Below are positions 13,448 to 25,239 of a stretch of DNA of 64,000 nucleotides, piece by piece; positions within the stretch are counted from its first letter, which is position 1; the number at the start of each line of letters is the position of its first letter. The DNA is taken from the NCBI GenBank assembly GCA_027886175.1, contig JAJNNQ010000013.1:6529501-6593500 (forward strand), in the 5' to 3' direction. A model generated the notes under the pieces. The model was not told the DNA's origin. It made no database searches and was given only the letters and a program-made list of their open reading frames with translations. The DNA comes from Phylloscopus collybita. Taxonomy: Eukaryota > Chordata > Aves > Passeriformes > Phylloscopidae. Made by a program: the position numbers and the translations under genes.

Positions 13448-14402
13448 ATGGCGTTTTTTAGAAACCTTCACCAAAATCTGAGCCTTCCCTCTGTGTCTTC
13501 CCTGGTGGACACGCTCAGCAGCGCTGTGGATGACCTGGCCAGTGTTGTTGGTGAGGTTGGCTACTCTGTAGCTGACTCAGTGACAGAGCAGGTGACGAGC
13601 ATGATCAATGGCCTGCGGACTGAAGATGAGAGCTCCAAAACGCAGAGTGATAAACCTGTGGAAGGCAGAGAGGAGCACTCACCCTCATTAACTCATTCTC
13701 AGGAAATTAATATGAAAACAAAGAGAGATGCTGCAGAGCATAAAGAGACTCATAATTCTAATCCGTTAGATTTTGTAAAAAAAGGTACAAGTCAAGTTGG
13801 AGTGTCTGACCATGTCTTGAACAAAAACCAGTGCCAGATCATAAGAGACACAGATCATAATAACCTTCTCAGTGATACAGCAGTACCTCAGAATTTGAAG
13901 ACTGTAGGAGGACCTTTTAAAAGGGAAGAAGTAGGGGGAAATGAATGTTTTGTAAGTGATAAGTTCTTGAAAGATAGTAACCTGAAAAGTAAAAAACTTA
14001 CAGTGGAGCAGTCTATTGAGGAGCAAGATAGTTGTCTATATGCAGTATCCGATGATTCTAAGAATTACGAGCATAAAAAAATCAAACCACAGTCACCTGG
14101 AGTTGATTTTAAAGATTCTGACAAAGTGCACAGTATGAATGTTCCCCAAGATTTAGAAACAAAACTTGTTGAAGTACAGAAGGAGAAATTATCTGACTCC
14201 AGCTTGAAGAAGATGCACAATGATCCTCCCAATTCCCTTAATAAAATAAAAGAGAAGAAATCTGAAGCTTTCTTTGACAGAAAAAGAAAACCCATCTCAA
14301 AGGATGAAGGCAATGAGTCAACTACAATTGTGAACGAGGGTAAAAGGAAAAACTCAAAGAAATTAGAAAGAGAGCTATGTAATAAGAAGACAGCAGGAAA
14401 AG
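13448..14402 (+). CDS. SYT14: Candidate alternative first coding exon of SYT14 (long, non-transmembrane N-terminus)
   Basis: An open frame of 334 codons (to a TAG at 14450-14452) begins MAFFRNLHQNLSLPSVSSLV. A strong donor (AAAAG|GTGAGG) follows base 14402, after 318 codons plus one base. That is phase 1, the same as the transmembrane exon. Joining to 18656 gives a GAC codon and continues in frame as NSYMSKDQHGSSSESED. Residues 12-55 are rich in regularly spaced Val/Ala/Leu with Ser/Thr/Asp/Glu between, as in an amphipathic helix that lies on a membrane. Residues 60-318 are hydrophilic, rich in Lys, Ser, Asp and Glu, and probably disordered. The start has G at +4 but C at -3. Such an isoform would lack the transmembrane anchor, as the paralogue SYT16 does, and be about 800 residues. 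An open frame this long in AT-rich intron is unlikely by chance. I cannot confirm expression; a separate nested gene or retained-intron product is the alternative. Confidence 0.72.
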
Positions 14403-14609
14403 GTGAGGAGCCTGTCAGCAAACTGCATTCTTCAGCCTTTCCTGAAACTTAGATATTTCCTACCTTTTTCACCTAATTTACGCATTCAATAATAGTGTTT
14501 CCTGTGAGTGAAAGTAGGTTTGCTTCCGTGCTTCATTTTCTAATTATGTTGATATTTCTTGAAAGTTAATTGCTTTCAGAAGTGTTACTTAAAGGAACTG
14601 ATGAATAAA
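14403..14609 (+). other. SYT14: Possible retained-intron end and polyadenylation signal after the alternative exon
   Basis: If the donor after 14402 is not used, the frame runs 16 more codons to TAG at 14450-14452. An AATAAA hexamer follows at 14604-14609 and could allow a short intronic polyadenylated transcript encoding a 334-residue protein without C2 domains. The hexamer is common by chance in AT-rich DNA, so this is a weak call. Confidence 0.2.
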
Positions 14610-16849
14610 TGCCTTTGCTGCGTTCTAACTTTACTCTTTCTCTATACAGCTTTTCTTGCCTTCTCTGCCTTGTGTGGTTTCTGCTGAAAACGATGAATTA
14701 ATTAATTAATACGGGAAACTAATAGTTGTTCTGTGAAAGTGATTTGTTATTTTGTTTCTTTTAAAAGCATTGCATAAGGTGTGCTATGACGATGAAAAGG
14801 AATAACTTCTTTTGCATTTACATTACAGTAGATCTTCAGAATATTTCTGGGATACGTAAGATAACGATTTTGAGACAAAATGAGAAATGAGAAACTCAAT
14901 AAGAAATGGCAATTAAGTGATTTTAAGTATAGAAAGAAATGAATGAGGCTTAAAGTTGTAATCTTGAAAACCCGTGTGGTGTTGTTTTGGATACTTAGTG
15001 TGTTGTCTTCAACATCCAATCTTAGTGTGATAAGGTTGTTGCAATATCAGTTTGTGAGTAAGAAGTAAAACCTTGCAATTTTACATACTTTTGCAGGCTG
15101 CATAGTAAATTTTTAGAAAGCAACACATGCTTTTCTAGAGGTGCTGATTCTGTAAAGAAATGAATGATTTCCTAATAGAAACCCATTTTTTTTCTTCAGT
15201 TGTTTGTGTTTTCCTCATCTGAAAATTTCAGTTAAATGCTCTGTTGAGTTTTGGTTTGGTTTTGTTTGTTTGTTTTTAGTTTGAATTAGGAGTGTTTTCC
15301 ATGTTTGTATGATAAACTATGATCTTATCTGTTTCTTTACGTAATAATATATTTGTAAGGTATATTCTCTCAAAAATGGCATTTAGGTTCCATAATAAGC
15401 AAATTATTAGCTTTCAATAGGTTAATGATTGCTCATGACCCATGTCAGCCAAATAAAGAAAGGTTTTGCTAAGAACATAAGTTCTCTTAGGCAAGTTTCC
15501 AAATAAGGTATAAAAATCAAATGAGAAGTGGCAAGCAAAGGCATAAAACTCATAAAAAAAAAATCTTTTTTTAATGTATAGGAAGCTATTTTTTCCCAAG
15601 AAACTGAAACTGATCTGCTTTGTAATTTAAAAAAAAAAATATTTGCATAGATAGTTTATGTTTAAACTTTGAGGTGCTTTTTAAGTCCTCTGAAGAGATC
15701 TTGCTTTATCACTTATTATAATGGTATACATTCTCATTCTTCTATGATAGGAACTGGAGAAAAAATAAAAAACTGCTATCACTGAGAACTTCTGGATGCT
15801 TACAAAAGTCAGTGTATTATTAGAGACATATCTTTCAAGTCTTATTTCAAACATGTTGCTCTCATGTTTTATACTACTACATTCTTTATGCAGGCTGATT
15901 AATGTACCTGATTTCATATTTGTGAATACATTTCTTTTAATGTTAAAAGGTGCACCTAATACTGATGTCTAGCACTGTACTTTAGGCCTGGTATGCTCTG
16001 CTTTAATTATGGCTGTGGAAATCTGTAGAAGTTTGTGTGGCAGGTTTCAACCCCCGGAGGGCTATATGAGATACAAAATTTTACTCTGTATTACAGCAAA
16101 GGAGATTCCTTTTTCTGGGCAGACTTTTGCAGTGAATGTGTTAGGCAGAATATATCCTGCTTGGTATGATATTTTCAGTAAATGATCACTGAAATTGAAC
16201 GTGCTTTACAGCCATTCATAAATGGGTAGAACCATATCTGCTAGATTTGAATTAATGGTCTACAGCTGAAAGATCTAGTTGCTCCTTAGAAGTCTTTTAG
16301 GGCACCATTTTTCCTATAAATAGTAAATCAAGTTGATGTACACATTGTGTGTAGAGCTGGTGGCCCCACATCCAATTAAGGTTTTTGGACAATTTCCATT
16401 TCAAGACCTTATTATGAGTTTCCTAAATTGTGTGCCAGATTTGAAAGAATTGTGAAGAAATTAAGCATTCTTTCTGTCTGAGATCTTATTGTTTGGTTTT
16501 TTTCCTAAGTTATAGTTTAAAATCTTTTAACTGTTTCCAAAAATAGGTTATGGGAAAAACATGCTGGGTATCTGTGCAAAAAAAAAAAAATCAACAAAAA
16601 AACAAAGTAGGTTTCACCTCATCTTTACAAATATGCTGTGGCACCTTTGTGTATTGGAATATGTGCTTGAAATGTGGGAGAGCACTTCTCCCATGTCAGA
16701 GTTGCCCATCTTCTTCTATGAAAAAAAACAGCTAAGTTTGACAAAGTTGTAAATTTTTGGAGAGTTTGCTTTTTGAAAAGACATGGTAAACACTTCTTAT
16801 ACTTTGCTTGTTAAATTCACTGATCATCCCATTTGCACTCATATGCTTC

Positions 16850-17950
16850 ATCGTAGGGATTGAAGAACAGAGCAGGTCTTGCCCTGCCTTTGATACTTAT
16901 GGTTACTGGTGGACACTGGGAATTTGAACAGGAGAACTGAGAATAAGCATATTCTATGTGAGGACAGAAACTTCCTGAACAGATAGGACCTGATGCACAT
17001 GGTAGATTGGGATTTGAACTAAGAAGGCTGACAGCTATGGAGAGAACTGATAACTTCATATAAAGGTGGAGAGAATAAAGGACAAAGAGGTTACATGAGT
17101 AGTTGGTTAGGTGCAAGTAAAGAGAATTTGGGATCGAATAGCCAAGGACAATAGAGGAAATCACCATAGGAGACCAAAAGTGGTAGCTTGGAGCAAGAAC
17201 TTGGAATATGGGGATGGGAGGCAGGAACTTGGCATAGGATTCTACTTATATAAATGTAACTTTCCAAAAGATTTCTTACCTAAACTTGCAGCAGAGGTTA
17301 TTCTGTATGAGTACCAGAGAGAAGAAGACATTTTTGGGAAGTGATTCCTAAAAGTAGGAAGGATGGGCCTCTGTAGTACTAAGAGGCAAACACTTGACTG
17401 TAGAAGAGGCCTAGATGGCTGGCATACATTGAGTTAATTTAATTTTAACTGGCAGAATTCTGAATAAGCTGAATCTGTCTTTTAGCAAGGATACCCAGCC
17501 AGAGGAGTGAGACTGACTGGGCATGAAAACAGATGCTGATGGGAGTGGAAATGCAGATCTGGAGCTGAGGGCACAAAAGCAGGGAGGGGAGAAGCAGTTG
17601 AGCATGGCTGGATAGCATGTTAGACAACATTCCCTCAGAATCAGGGGCTGAGAAAAAGCATTATGGGCATCTCAAAGCTCTGCTGGTAATGGAAATCCAT
17701 TGGCAAATCATGTACCATAGGTTTGCTCTCAGAGTAGAGGTAATGCTGGCTTCTGAGTTTCCATGAACTCTTAATGCCCATTAGAGTCTGAGATCTACAG
17801 AACCTCTGCAAGGCATTTGAGCCAAATCCATTTGAACTTTGGAAAAAGGGAGGAGGAAATTTTCCCATTACAGAAATAAAAATACAGCTAATCTTTGATT
17901 TGTGGGAGGAAATCATGCTTGAGATGTAGTTGGAAAGCATTGGACACAGG
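16850..17950. other. Purine-rich stretch of unknown origin
   Basis: The + strand here is noticeably richer in G and A than the flanking intron (for example AGGGAGGGGAGAAGCAG near 17581), and several medium open frames appear on the minus strand as a consequence. None resembles a known protein. It may be a degraded transposable element, but I could not match it to a family by eye. Confidence 0.25.
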
Positions 17951-18655
17951 AGTGGGCACTACAGAACTGCTGTAAAAGAGTTAGCTAGATAGATCTTTTT
18001 TCCCCATGTAATTTTTGCTGTTGCCAGATGTCTGCAGTTAAAAAATCTGCATTAATTTCAGTTATTGAACAAAGAGCTGTTTATTGTAAGTTAAATAAAA
18101 TTGTGCATGCAAACATCTTTCACTAGCATTTTCCCATTTGTTACTTTGAGTTTAAGCACTACTGGCATAATTATCCTAAAGATGATTTTGTTGTAGGCTT
18201 CTTTTTGTAAATCAGTTTCATTTCTATGCTATGCTACATGCTCAGAGCAAAAATCAGCTGGGAATGTAGGATCAGGAGCTGCTGCTTGATATGTTAGATA
18301 TCCAAATGTAATATTGCAACAGTTCCTTTACATAAATTATTTTAAGCATTTTCCTACTTCATGAAGGGTTTCAATAATGTCTGTGTGCCGCCTTACATGA
18401 ATTGATCTGTGTTCTGTTGAATAAGGGTTAGTATGGTTTTTTGGGGGCTTAATGATCTTTCAGGTCTTCTAGAAAATGAGAACAGCTCTCAGCAATTACA
18501 AAATCACAATGCTTGTAATTACAAAAAGATATTTTAAAAATATTACAGAAATTTTAATTGAAATGGCTTAAATATCTTCAATGATAACCTCTTATGGTTA
18601 TTTTCTTGTATTCTATTTTGAGCTGTAGTCGATTTGCTTTATTTTATTCAAACAG

Positions 18656-18874
18656 ACAATTCTTATATGAGTAAAGACCAGCATGGTTCATCATCTGAGA
18701 GTGAAGATGAAGCACTGGGTAAATATCATGAGGCCTTGTCTAGAACCCAGAGTTCCAGGTTGCCAGTGGTGGATGGCAGACAGCAAAAAAACTATGTATG
18801 GGAAACCAGACAAAAATATAGTCCCCTGTCTGCAGAATATGATGGATACAGTAGTGAAGCATCAATAGATGAAG
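18656..18874 (+). CDS. SYT14: SYT14 coding exon: acidic/serine linker
   Basis: This exon of 219 bases (73 codons' worth, phase 1 in and 1 out) starts after a TTCAAACAG acceptor and ends before GTAAGA. It continues the split Tyr codon of the transmembrane exon. The peptide contains SSSESEDEALGKYHEALSRT, then WETRQKYSPLSAEYDGYSSE, which match the cytosolic linker of SYT14 between membrane anchor and C2A. The Ser/Glu/Asp cluster resembles an acidic casein-kinase-2-type region, and the Tyr-rich end (SAEYDGYSSE) is a possible phosphorylation area; both points are inference from composition. Both the transmembrane exon and the alternative exon at 13448 can splice here in frame, so this is the first shared exon of the two putative isoforms. 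Confidence 0.96.
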
Positions 18875-20257
18875 GTAAGAGTGATTTAAAAGCCTTCCTT
18901 TTATTCCAAATTTCAGAATTGTGTTCTGGATAAGTAAGTCCTAGATGAGAGCAGCTTGGCTAGCAAATAGTCAATGTCTGCAAGAAATATCCAGACACCT
19001 CTTATATTAGTGCATGCTCAAAAAAAAAAAAAGGAACCACACTCTTGTATACATTCTTCCAGAAATACTACCAATGATACAATATCTTGTTATATTAAGT
19101 TTCATTTAATTTCATCATTATTCATTTCATTTTGGGGGCAATTTAATTTATTTTAATTTAGGAAGGAAACACGGCAACTCTTGTTGAATTTGTGGTATTA
19201 TAAATACAAAGAAGACATCTTATTCCTGTATTGTTAAGCTGTTCTAGCAGCAAAGTAAATGGAATTGGTTATTGGCTACAGTGCATATGGTTGTTGCAGT
19301 GTGCATTGCTGGAATATTTTGTATCTTTTCTTCTCTTGAAATAACAGAAAGAAATTACTACAAAGATGAGATTAATGTATTTTTCCATGGTGCTAAAAGT
19401 TGGATTTAAACAGTGGGTATTTTTTACATGCTATATATTTCTTTATATATTTCTATATATATTGTAGAGGCTGAGAATTCTGCTGTCAATATTTTGTCAA
19501 TATGCTTTTTGTATTTGAAAGTAGTTGTGTGAGAGCTGTGTCTATAGCCAGTTTCAAGCACAAAAAGTGAACTTTTCTGGGAGTTAGGTAAAAGTCAGAT
19601 TCTGATACAGGGGCTGTATTATAGTAAGGTATTTTTGGCCTTCCTTTAGTATGTTAAAATGCAAAAGCTTTTTAGTGTTTGATGTTTTCTAGTAAAAAGT
19701 AGATAAATGTAATTAAAAGACATTTCACCTTAGGTGTTCTATAGAGTCAAGAAAGGCTTGAAAAAAATTACAATTTCTACAATTTGAGGTAATTAAATTA
19801 TAGAAAGGTCTGTTTGCTGTTGAAATTTGAAATTAGTACATGGTCAATCATGATTCCAAGCTAAGACTTGAAGGACATGAAAGCTGTAGCTCAAGTGAAT
19901 TGCAGAGTAAAGGATTCTCTTTTGATCATCAGAAAATTAATTTCTTTCCTTTGCTGTTAAATTGTAGGAATTGTAGTCTGAGTTCCAGCAAATAGTGAAG
20001 TAGATGCAGAGGTGAGGTCAGGTGGTAAAAACTGATCCTTGAACACTATAATGGAGAAGGAATAGGGATAGTAAAAGTATGTTTGGTTTTGATATCTACT
20101 GAGATCTCTCAACAGTGTTGGTGGGGGGAATATGAGAGATAAGATACTCAGGTTTTTTTATGGCTTCTGAAACTGTTGGGAAACAATGATGATGTATATT
20201 AACAGGAATTGGAAAAATTATTAGCAAATAATACCAGATATGAATTTTACAAGAATT

Positions 20258-20258
<1 letters not shown>

Positions 20259-20291
<33 letters not shown>

Positions 20292-20308
20292 GCACACGCA
20301 CACACACA
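20259..20308. repeat. (TA)8 (CA)n compound microsatellite
   Basis: Eight TA units run directly into a CA tract with two CG interruptions (at 20291 and 20297), ending at 20308. Likely polymorphic in length. Confidence 0.95.
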
Positions 20309-22027
20309 AATACAGGACGACTCCTTTCAGATATCTGGAATAAGAGATTTCTCTCTCTGCAGAGTACTGAGGCTAGTTATTGAAATAGCCAGAGTTATAT
20401 GACATTACCCTTTTTATTTTGTAACTGCTCAGATTTTTTTATCCAATCTATAGTTTATCTTCTCAGTGAAAACTCCTGAGTTCATCTGAGCTTTTTACTT
20501 TGGCCCTATAGGATTTAAGCTTCAAAGGCATTGTGCTAGCCTGTATCCATTTTTTTTAAAATTTTTTATGATTGTATTCTTTATCATCCTTCTAATTCAT
20601 CAGAATTTACAGTTACTGATTTTTATCCTGGGGAGTGATAGTCTCCAGTCTGGAAATCTGCATCAGGATTACAATCTAAGACAAAAGAACCTTTTTGGCA
20701 AGTCCAAGTATTGCGTCCAGAAAGTTACAGTTGTTACCTCCTCCTTATTTTTTGTTCTTCTGTTGCTAAATAGATCTATCACCTGAAATACCAGGTGCTA
20801 TTCCTTTTCAATGCTCTCTCCATTCTGGAAGCAGACTGGATATAAACACCATTTTAAAATTTATTGTAATGAAAGAACATTCAGGGTTTGGAAGCAAAAA
20901 AACCTTCTAAAACAAAAGCTATCAAAACATTCAAAATTAAAAACTTTAATTTTTTGACTGCATACTTCTACTTGCACAAAAACTTTAATAATGTCAGTAT
21001 GTTGCTTTTGCTGCTGCTTATGAGAGCATTCTCTTCCCACATTTTACAAGGAATGCAGAATAATAAGTGTTATTTTTTTGACAGCCTGCAATCATTCTAC
21101 ACCGTATGTTCAGCAAAATGCTTGGAAATTAGAGTGAGGAGTTTGTCTCATTTTATTAATCCATTATTCTCAACAAAATTACGTTCAATACTATTAAAAA
21201 AAGAGTTTTGGACATGGTAGCAGATTAAGAACCTAACATTTTTCATTTCTCATTGACCTGAATACTGGAATAGTTAGTGTTAGTACTTTTGTGTTCTTCC
21301 TAAATTACTTCAAAGAATCTTTGTACAATGATAAAAATGTTTCAGAATAGAGGAAGAGGCGGTGTATGCCTGATGTGATGATCATTAGAGAGGGAAAGCT
21401 GCCCAACATAGAACTTTGATGAAAAGAGGTGGAAACCTCATGAAGAAGGCCTGCAATCAGAAATAAAGGAGAAATTATTGCTACCAAGCTGTTCATATGT
21501 GTTCAGAGAAGCAGTTCACTTAACAGATGACGTTAACAATCTCTGATTCCAAGGAGGAAGCATCAGCATTCCAGATGTTTCAGTGAGATTTTTAAAAATG
21601 CAAAGCTTTACTGTTCCTTAAACTTGGAAAAAAATCTGTAGAAAACTTGATGCCATAGGAATGCTGAATTTTTTTTAAAATGCTTGGCTTTTATGGGTAT
21701 TGAATTATTTTTATAAAAAGTGTAAAGACAGATGATAGAGCAATTCCTTGACTCTTTTGTCGACCAACCAGTGTGATCCTGTGTACCTTGTTTAATATGA
21801 GAAAAAATTGTCAGTGCATTTGACTTTGTGTGCTTCTGTTTTCTCATATGTGCTTTATCATTTCTGCTTCTAAGTCTTTAACATTTCAGCTGTGCTTCTG
21901 TTGTCAGGCACTGATCAGTCCATATGTTGAGCATATAACACTTGATAGTGTTAAAGTGAAGTGATGAGAGGACAGAATTAATTTTTGTCTCACCCCTGTT
22001 TTCCTCCTGCTCGTTGCCAGCCTCTAA

Positions 22028-22330
22028 TCATTAAGAATAAGGACAAGGGGGAGTGGTTTTAAGGAGATCTGGAAGATCTACTGAAAGAGAGTAGGTTTAG
22101 ATTAGCTATTAGGAAAAAAATTCTTTTCTGTGAAGGTAGCAAGGTGCTGGAACAGATTGCCCAGAGCAGCTGTGGATGCCACATCTCTAGCAGTGTTCCA
22201 GGCCAGGCTGGATGGATTTCTGAGCAATCTGGTCTAGTGGAAGGTGCCATGTCCAGGGCAGAGAGGCTGGAATGAGGCAGTCTGTAAGGCCCCTTCCAAC
22301 ACAGACCATTCCATAATTCCATGACTCTAT
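22028..22330 (+). mobile_element. CR1 LINE 3' fragment, sense orientation
   Basis: Clear CR1 landmarks occur in order: GTTTAGATTAGCTATTAGGA, GGTGCTGGAACAGATTGCCC, CCAGGCTGGATGGATTTCTG, GGTCTAGTGGAAGGTGCC, CCCCTTCCAACACAGACC, and the terminal CATGACTCTATGAATTCC degenerate octamer repeats. The copy is 5'-truncated and lies in the sense direction of SYT14. Confidence 0.92.
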
Positions 22331-25164
22331 GAATTCCATCAAAGATAGAGTAGTATGAATAATGAAAATACTTAATTTTCAGAAAATTTTGCATTTCTCT
22401 GCTGAATTTACTCTTCACTAATCTAATCTCCTAGCTAACCTCTCTCACGTGTTCTGTTTTGCAATAGTGAGCTGTGTGTTTTCAAAGGAGTAAATAAACA
22501 GTTTTACTGATAACTCTTTACTCTGAACTTCTGTCTTTTTAAATTCATTTGGTTAGATGTGCGTGCACTTAACTCTGCATACACAAAATCTAACAAAGAG
22601 ACAAAAATATAATCTTTTCTTTATTAATACATCCTGTATAGTTTGCTTGCCTTGCTAAAAATGTGTGTAATATTTATGTTTGCATCATTCAGACCACCAA
22701 AATGTCTGAACATATAATTTTAAGGTTTGCTTATTATCAGTTCTGTAATTAGTTTGTTACATCCACTTTCTGGCTACATGCCTCTAAAAGCATCATATTC
22801 TGAAGCCTGAAAAATTGTGTTGTATGTTTTCATAGCATTCTTTTCTCCTCTAGATGGCCATATTAATCTTTCTTTTCAGCATATTTGTATAGAACTCGCA
22901 TGGCATTTTGTATTATGTTTATAATACTGAAATGAAGAAAGCTATATGCTCTGCAGGCTTTGTTGGTGTATTTTCATGCTGGAGTGTTCTAGTAGAACTT
23001 TTGGTTATTCTGTGCAATTCAGGGGTTTAAATTGTCGTTCACAAATACCTGCTTATGGCCAATGCCTGACCTACTTTACGTATTTGTGTTGCATATTTGA
23101 TGCATTTAGATTTTTACAAGTTTAACATACAGATACACAAAATGAAAAATTAATTACTACTGTGATTGGATGCAAGTATTTCTACAGACTGTAAGCCATT
23201 GTAAATATAAAACTTTTGCAGTGAATTCCTCATGGACAGGCTTAATTACAGAGTATCAAAAAGGAAAACCTAATTCAATAGAAAATCAAGTTGATGACAA
23301 ATGTCAACATTAAAAGTAAAATGGTAGAGAGGTTTACACCAGAATTTTTCAACTCTTGCACAAAAGACCAAAAGTTTTAATCTAAGAAAAGAAAAAAACC
23401 TGTGTAACTACAGGATGTGTGGCTAAATCTCTGTGCTTAGGTCCAGGGTTCCAGGGTCAGCCTGAAATTTGAAGTCTTAATTTTGCCAATAATATTATTT
23501 TTGTTCTTTCTAATATTATCTGGTAAAGTATGGATATTTACTGAAGTGACCTCTTTTTCCTGTTTTCCTGACTTCCTTTTAGGTTTTTATAATGTTTATC
23601 CTACTTCTCATATTATTTCCTAACATTTCAATGTTGAACATGTAGTATTGTCTTTATGTGCTCCAACTATTTGTAATATTTTGGAAGAGGGGATTAATAT
23701 AGACTGTAGTATTACACAATTCAGAAAATAAAAAATAAAATATAAGGCAAGCAAAATATAAGCAAGCAAAATCTGTGCCATAAGATATTTCTGCTAACAA
23801 AGAGTTTATGAATTGAAATAGGGATCTAAATAAGGAAGTGTAAAAATTTTATATTTAAAATTGGCATGAACATTAAAAATGGCAATCTTTGTGTTTTGTA
23901 AGAGAAATATTTTTTAGTGTCTATATGTGGATCTTAAATGGACCGTGCCTTTTTAATAACTTGAATTTCAAAAAAACTTACAGTATTATATTGAATTTGC
24001 CTCTGTCTGCAATAGTGGCTGCATCCTCAACTTTGAAAAGTCAAGCATTATACTGACAAGCTGTTGTGTTTTTAGTATCTCCATAAGCTTCATAGGCAAT
24101 GTATTTTCTCTAAGGGAACGGTCCCCTAAATTCCTAAAAATTGAAATTTTTAAACTTAGAAATGTTAGGATAAATATATTGAAATTATGCAGGCAGTTTT
24201 GCAGGCAGATGTCAAAAACTATAGATGGTTCTTTGCTTCTGAAATCAAGATCCTCTGAATCCCCTGAGATGAGAAAAGTGGAAGAGGAGAAGAAAACAGT
24301 TTGGGTTTTTTCATAGTTAATTTGTGATATGCTTAAAGCATTACCTCTTCAACAGCTGTGCAAAATTCCTGATTAGGAGCAGGCAAGGAGAATTGATCCC
24401 ATTTTGAGGCAAAATAAGTCACATCATGAAGGAAAAAGGAGTAAGCTCACTTGCTTATTTTGCATACTTTGATGTATTTTATTTAGCTATAGTTTACAGT
24501 TCAGTACAACCACAGGTTCCATCTCCAGCCTGTTTTCAAATCTTTTTCTTACTTCTCAATTGGTAAAGCCCCCTGGCTGAAGACATGTTATTTCTGAGAT
24601 TGGCCCAAGTGCCTTACATTTCACAAGGTTTTTTTGAAACATATGGAAGCACTAAAAGACTGCAGCGAGAAAACATAAGTTCTCTTAAATGAGAATCTGC
24701 TGCTCGAGCAGGCATATGCTACTGGATTTTATCCATCTTTTCCATATTGTGAAGGTAGAATATGGTTATTTTTGTAGTTTATCTTCTCCCCTTCTATTCT
24801 TCTCTAGGCTTTCGGCACTTTATGTTGATGTGTCTGTGGACATATGTTTGCCTTGTTCCTCAGTGTCAGTCTTTGCACGTGAAGGCGACTGTTCTTCTGG
24901 AATCTCTTGGATCTGATTCTTTATGCAGCTTTTTGCCTTTTCTTTCTCTCTTGTTAGTTTTCACGTCTCAGGAAAAGTCTCCTCACTGAATTGCTTAAAG
25001 TATATATAGAGATTTCCTCTCAGTATCTTTCCAATATAAACACAAAAAGCTCTTTCACAAGCATCTCAGAACTGGTATAGAGGTGAATCTCCCCAGTCTG
25101 TTTAAGCAACCTGGTGAGTTTTCATTAGTAAATACATTCTGTGAAGCAGGATCCTACTTCTTCA

Positions 25165-25239
25165 GACAGTAGGATTTAGTTTAGTTTAGTAGGATACAGT
25201 AGGATTTAGATTTAGTTTACTAGGATGCAGTTTAGTTTC
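25165..25239. repeat. Short minisatellite of TTTAG / TAGGAT words
   Basis: Units such as AGTAGGATTTAGTTTAG recur three to four times with variation (for example AGTAGGATACAGTAGGATTT and TTAGTTTACTAGGATGCAG). It looks like local tandem duplication. Confidence 0.75.

Larger units (their letters stand above)
12252..18655 (+). other. SYT14: SYT14 intron, containing a candidate alternative first exon
   Basis: This 6.4-kb interval lies between the transmembrane exon and the acidic-linker exon. Its one notable content is the long open frame at 13448-14402, listed separately. The rest is AT-rich intron with T-runs near 12956 and 15600. A more purine-rich stretch at about 16850-17950 reads unlike its surroundings and may be an old, unidentifiable repeat. 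No CR1 or LTR fragment could be named here. Confidence 0.75.

Noticed and set aside
16817..17167. Minus-strand open frame of 116 codons with several Cys and Pro
   Set aside because: No recognisable domain and no splice or promoter support; it follows from the purine-rich composition of the + strand.
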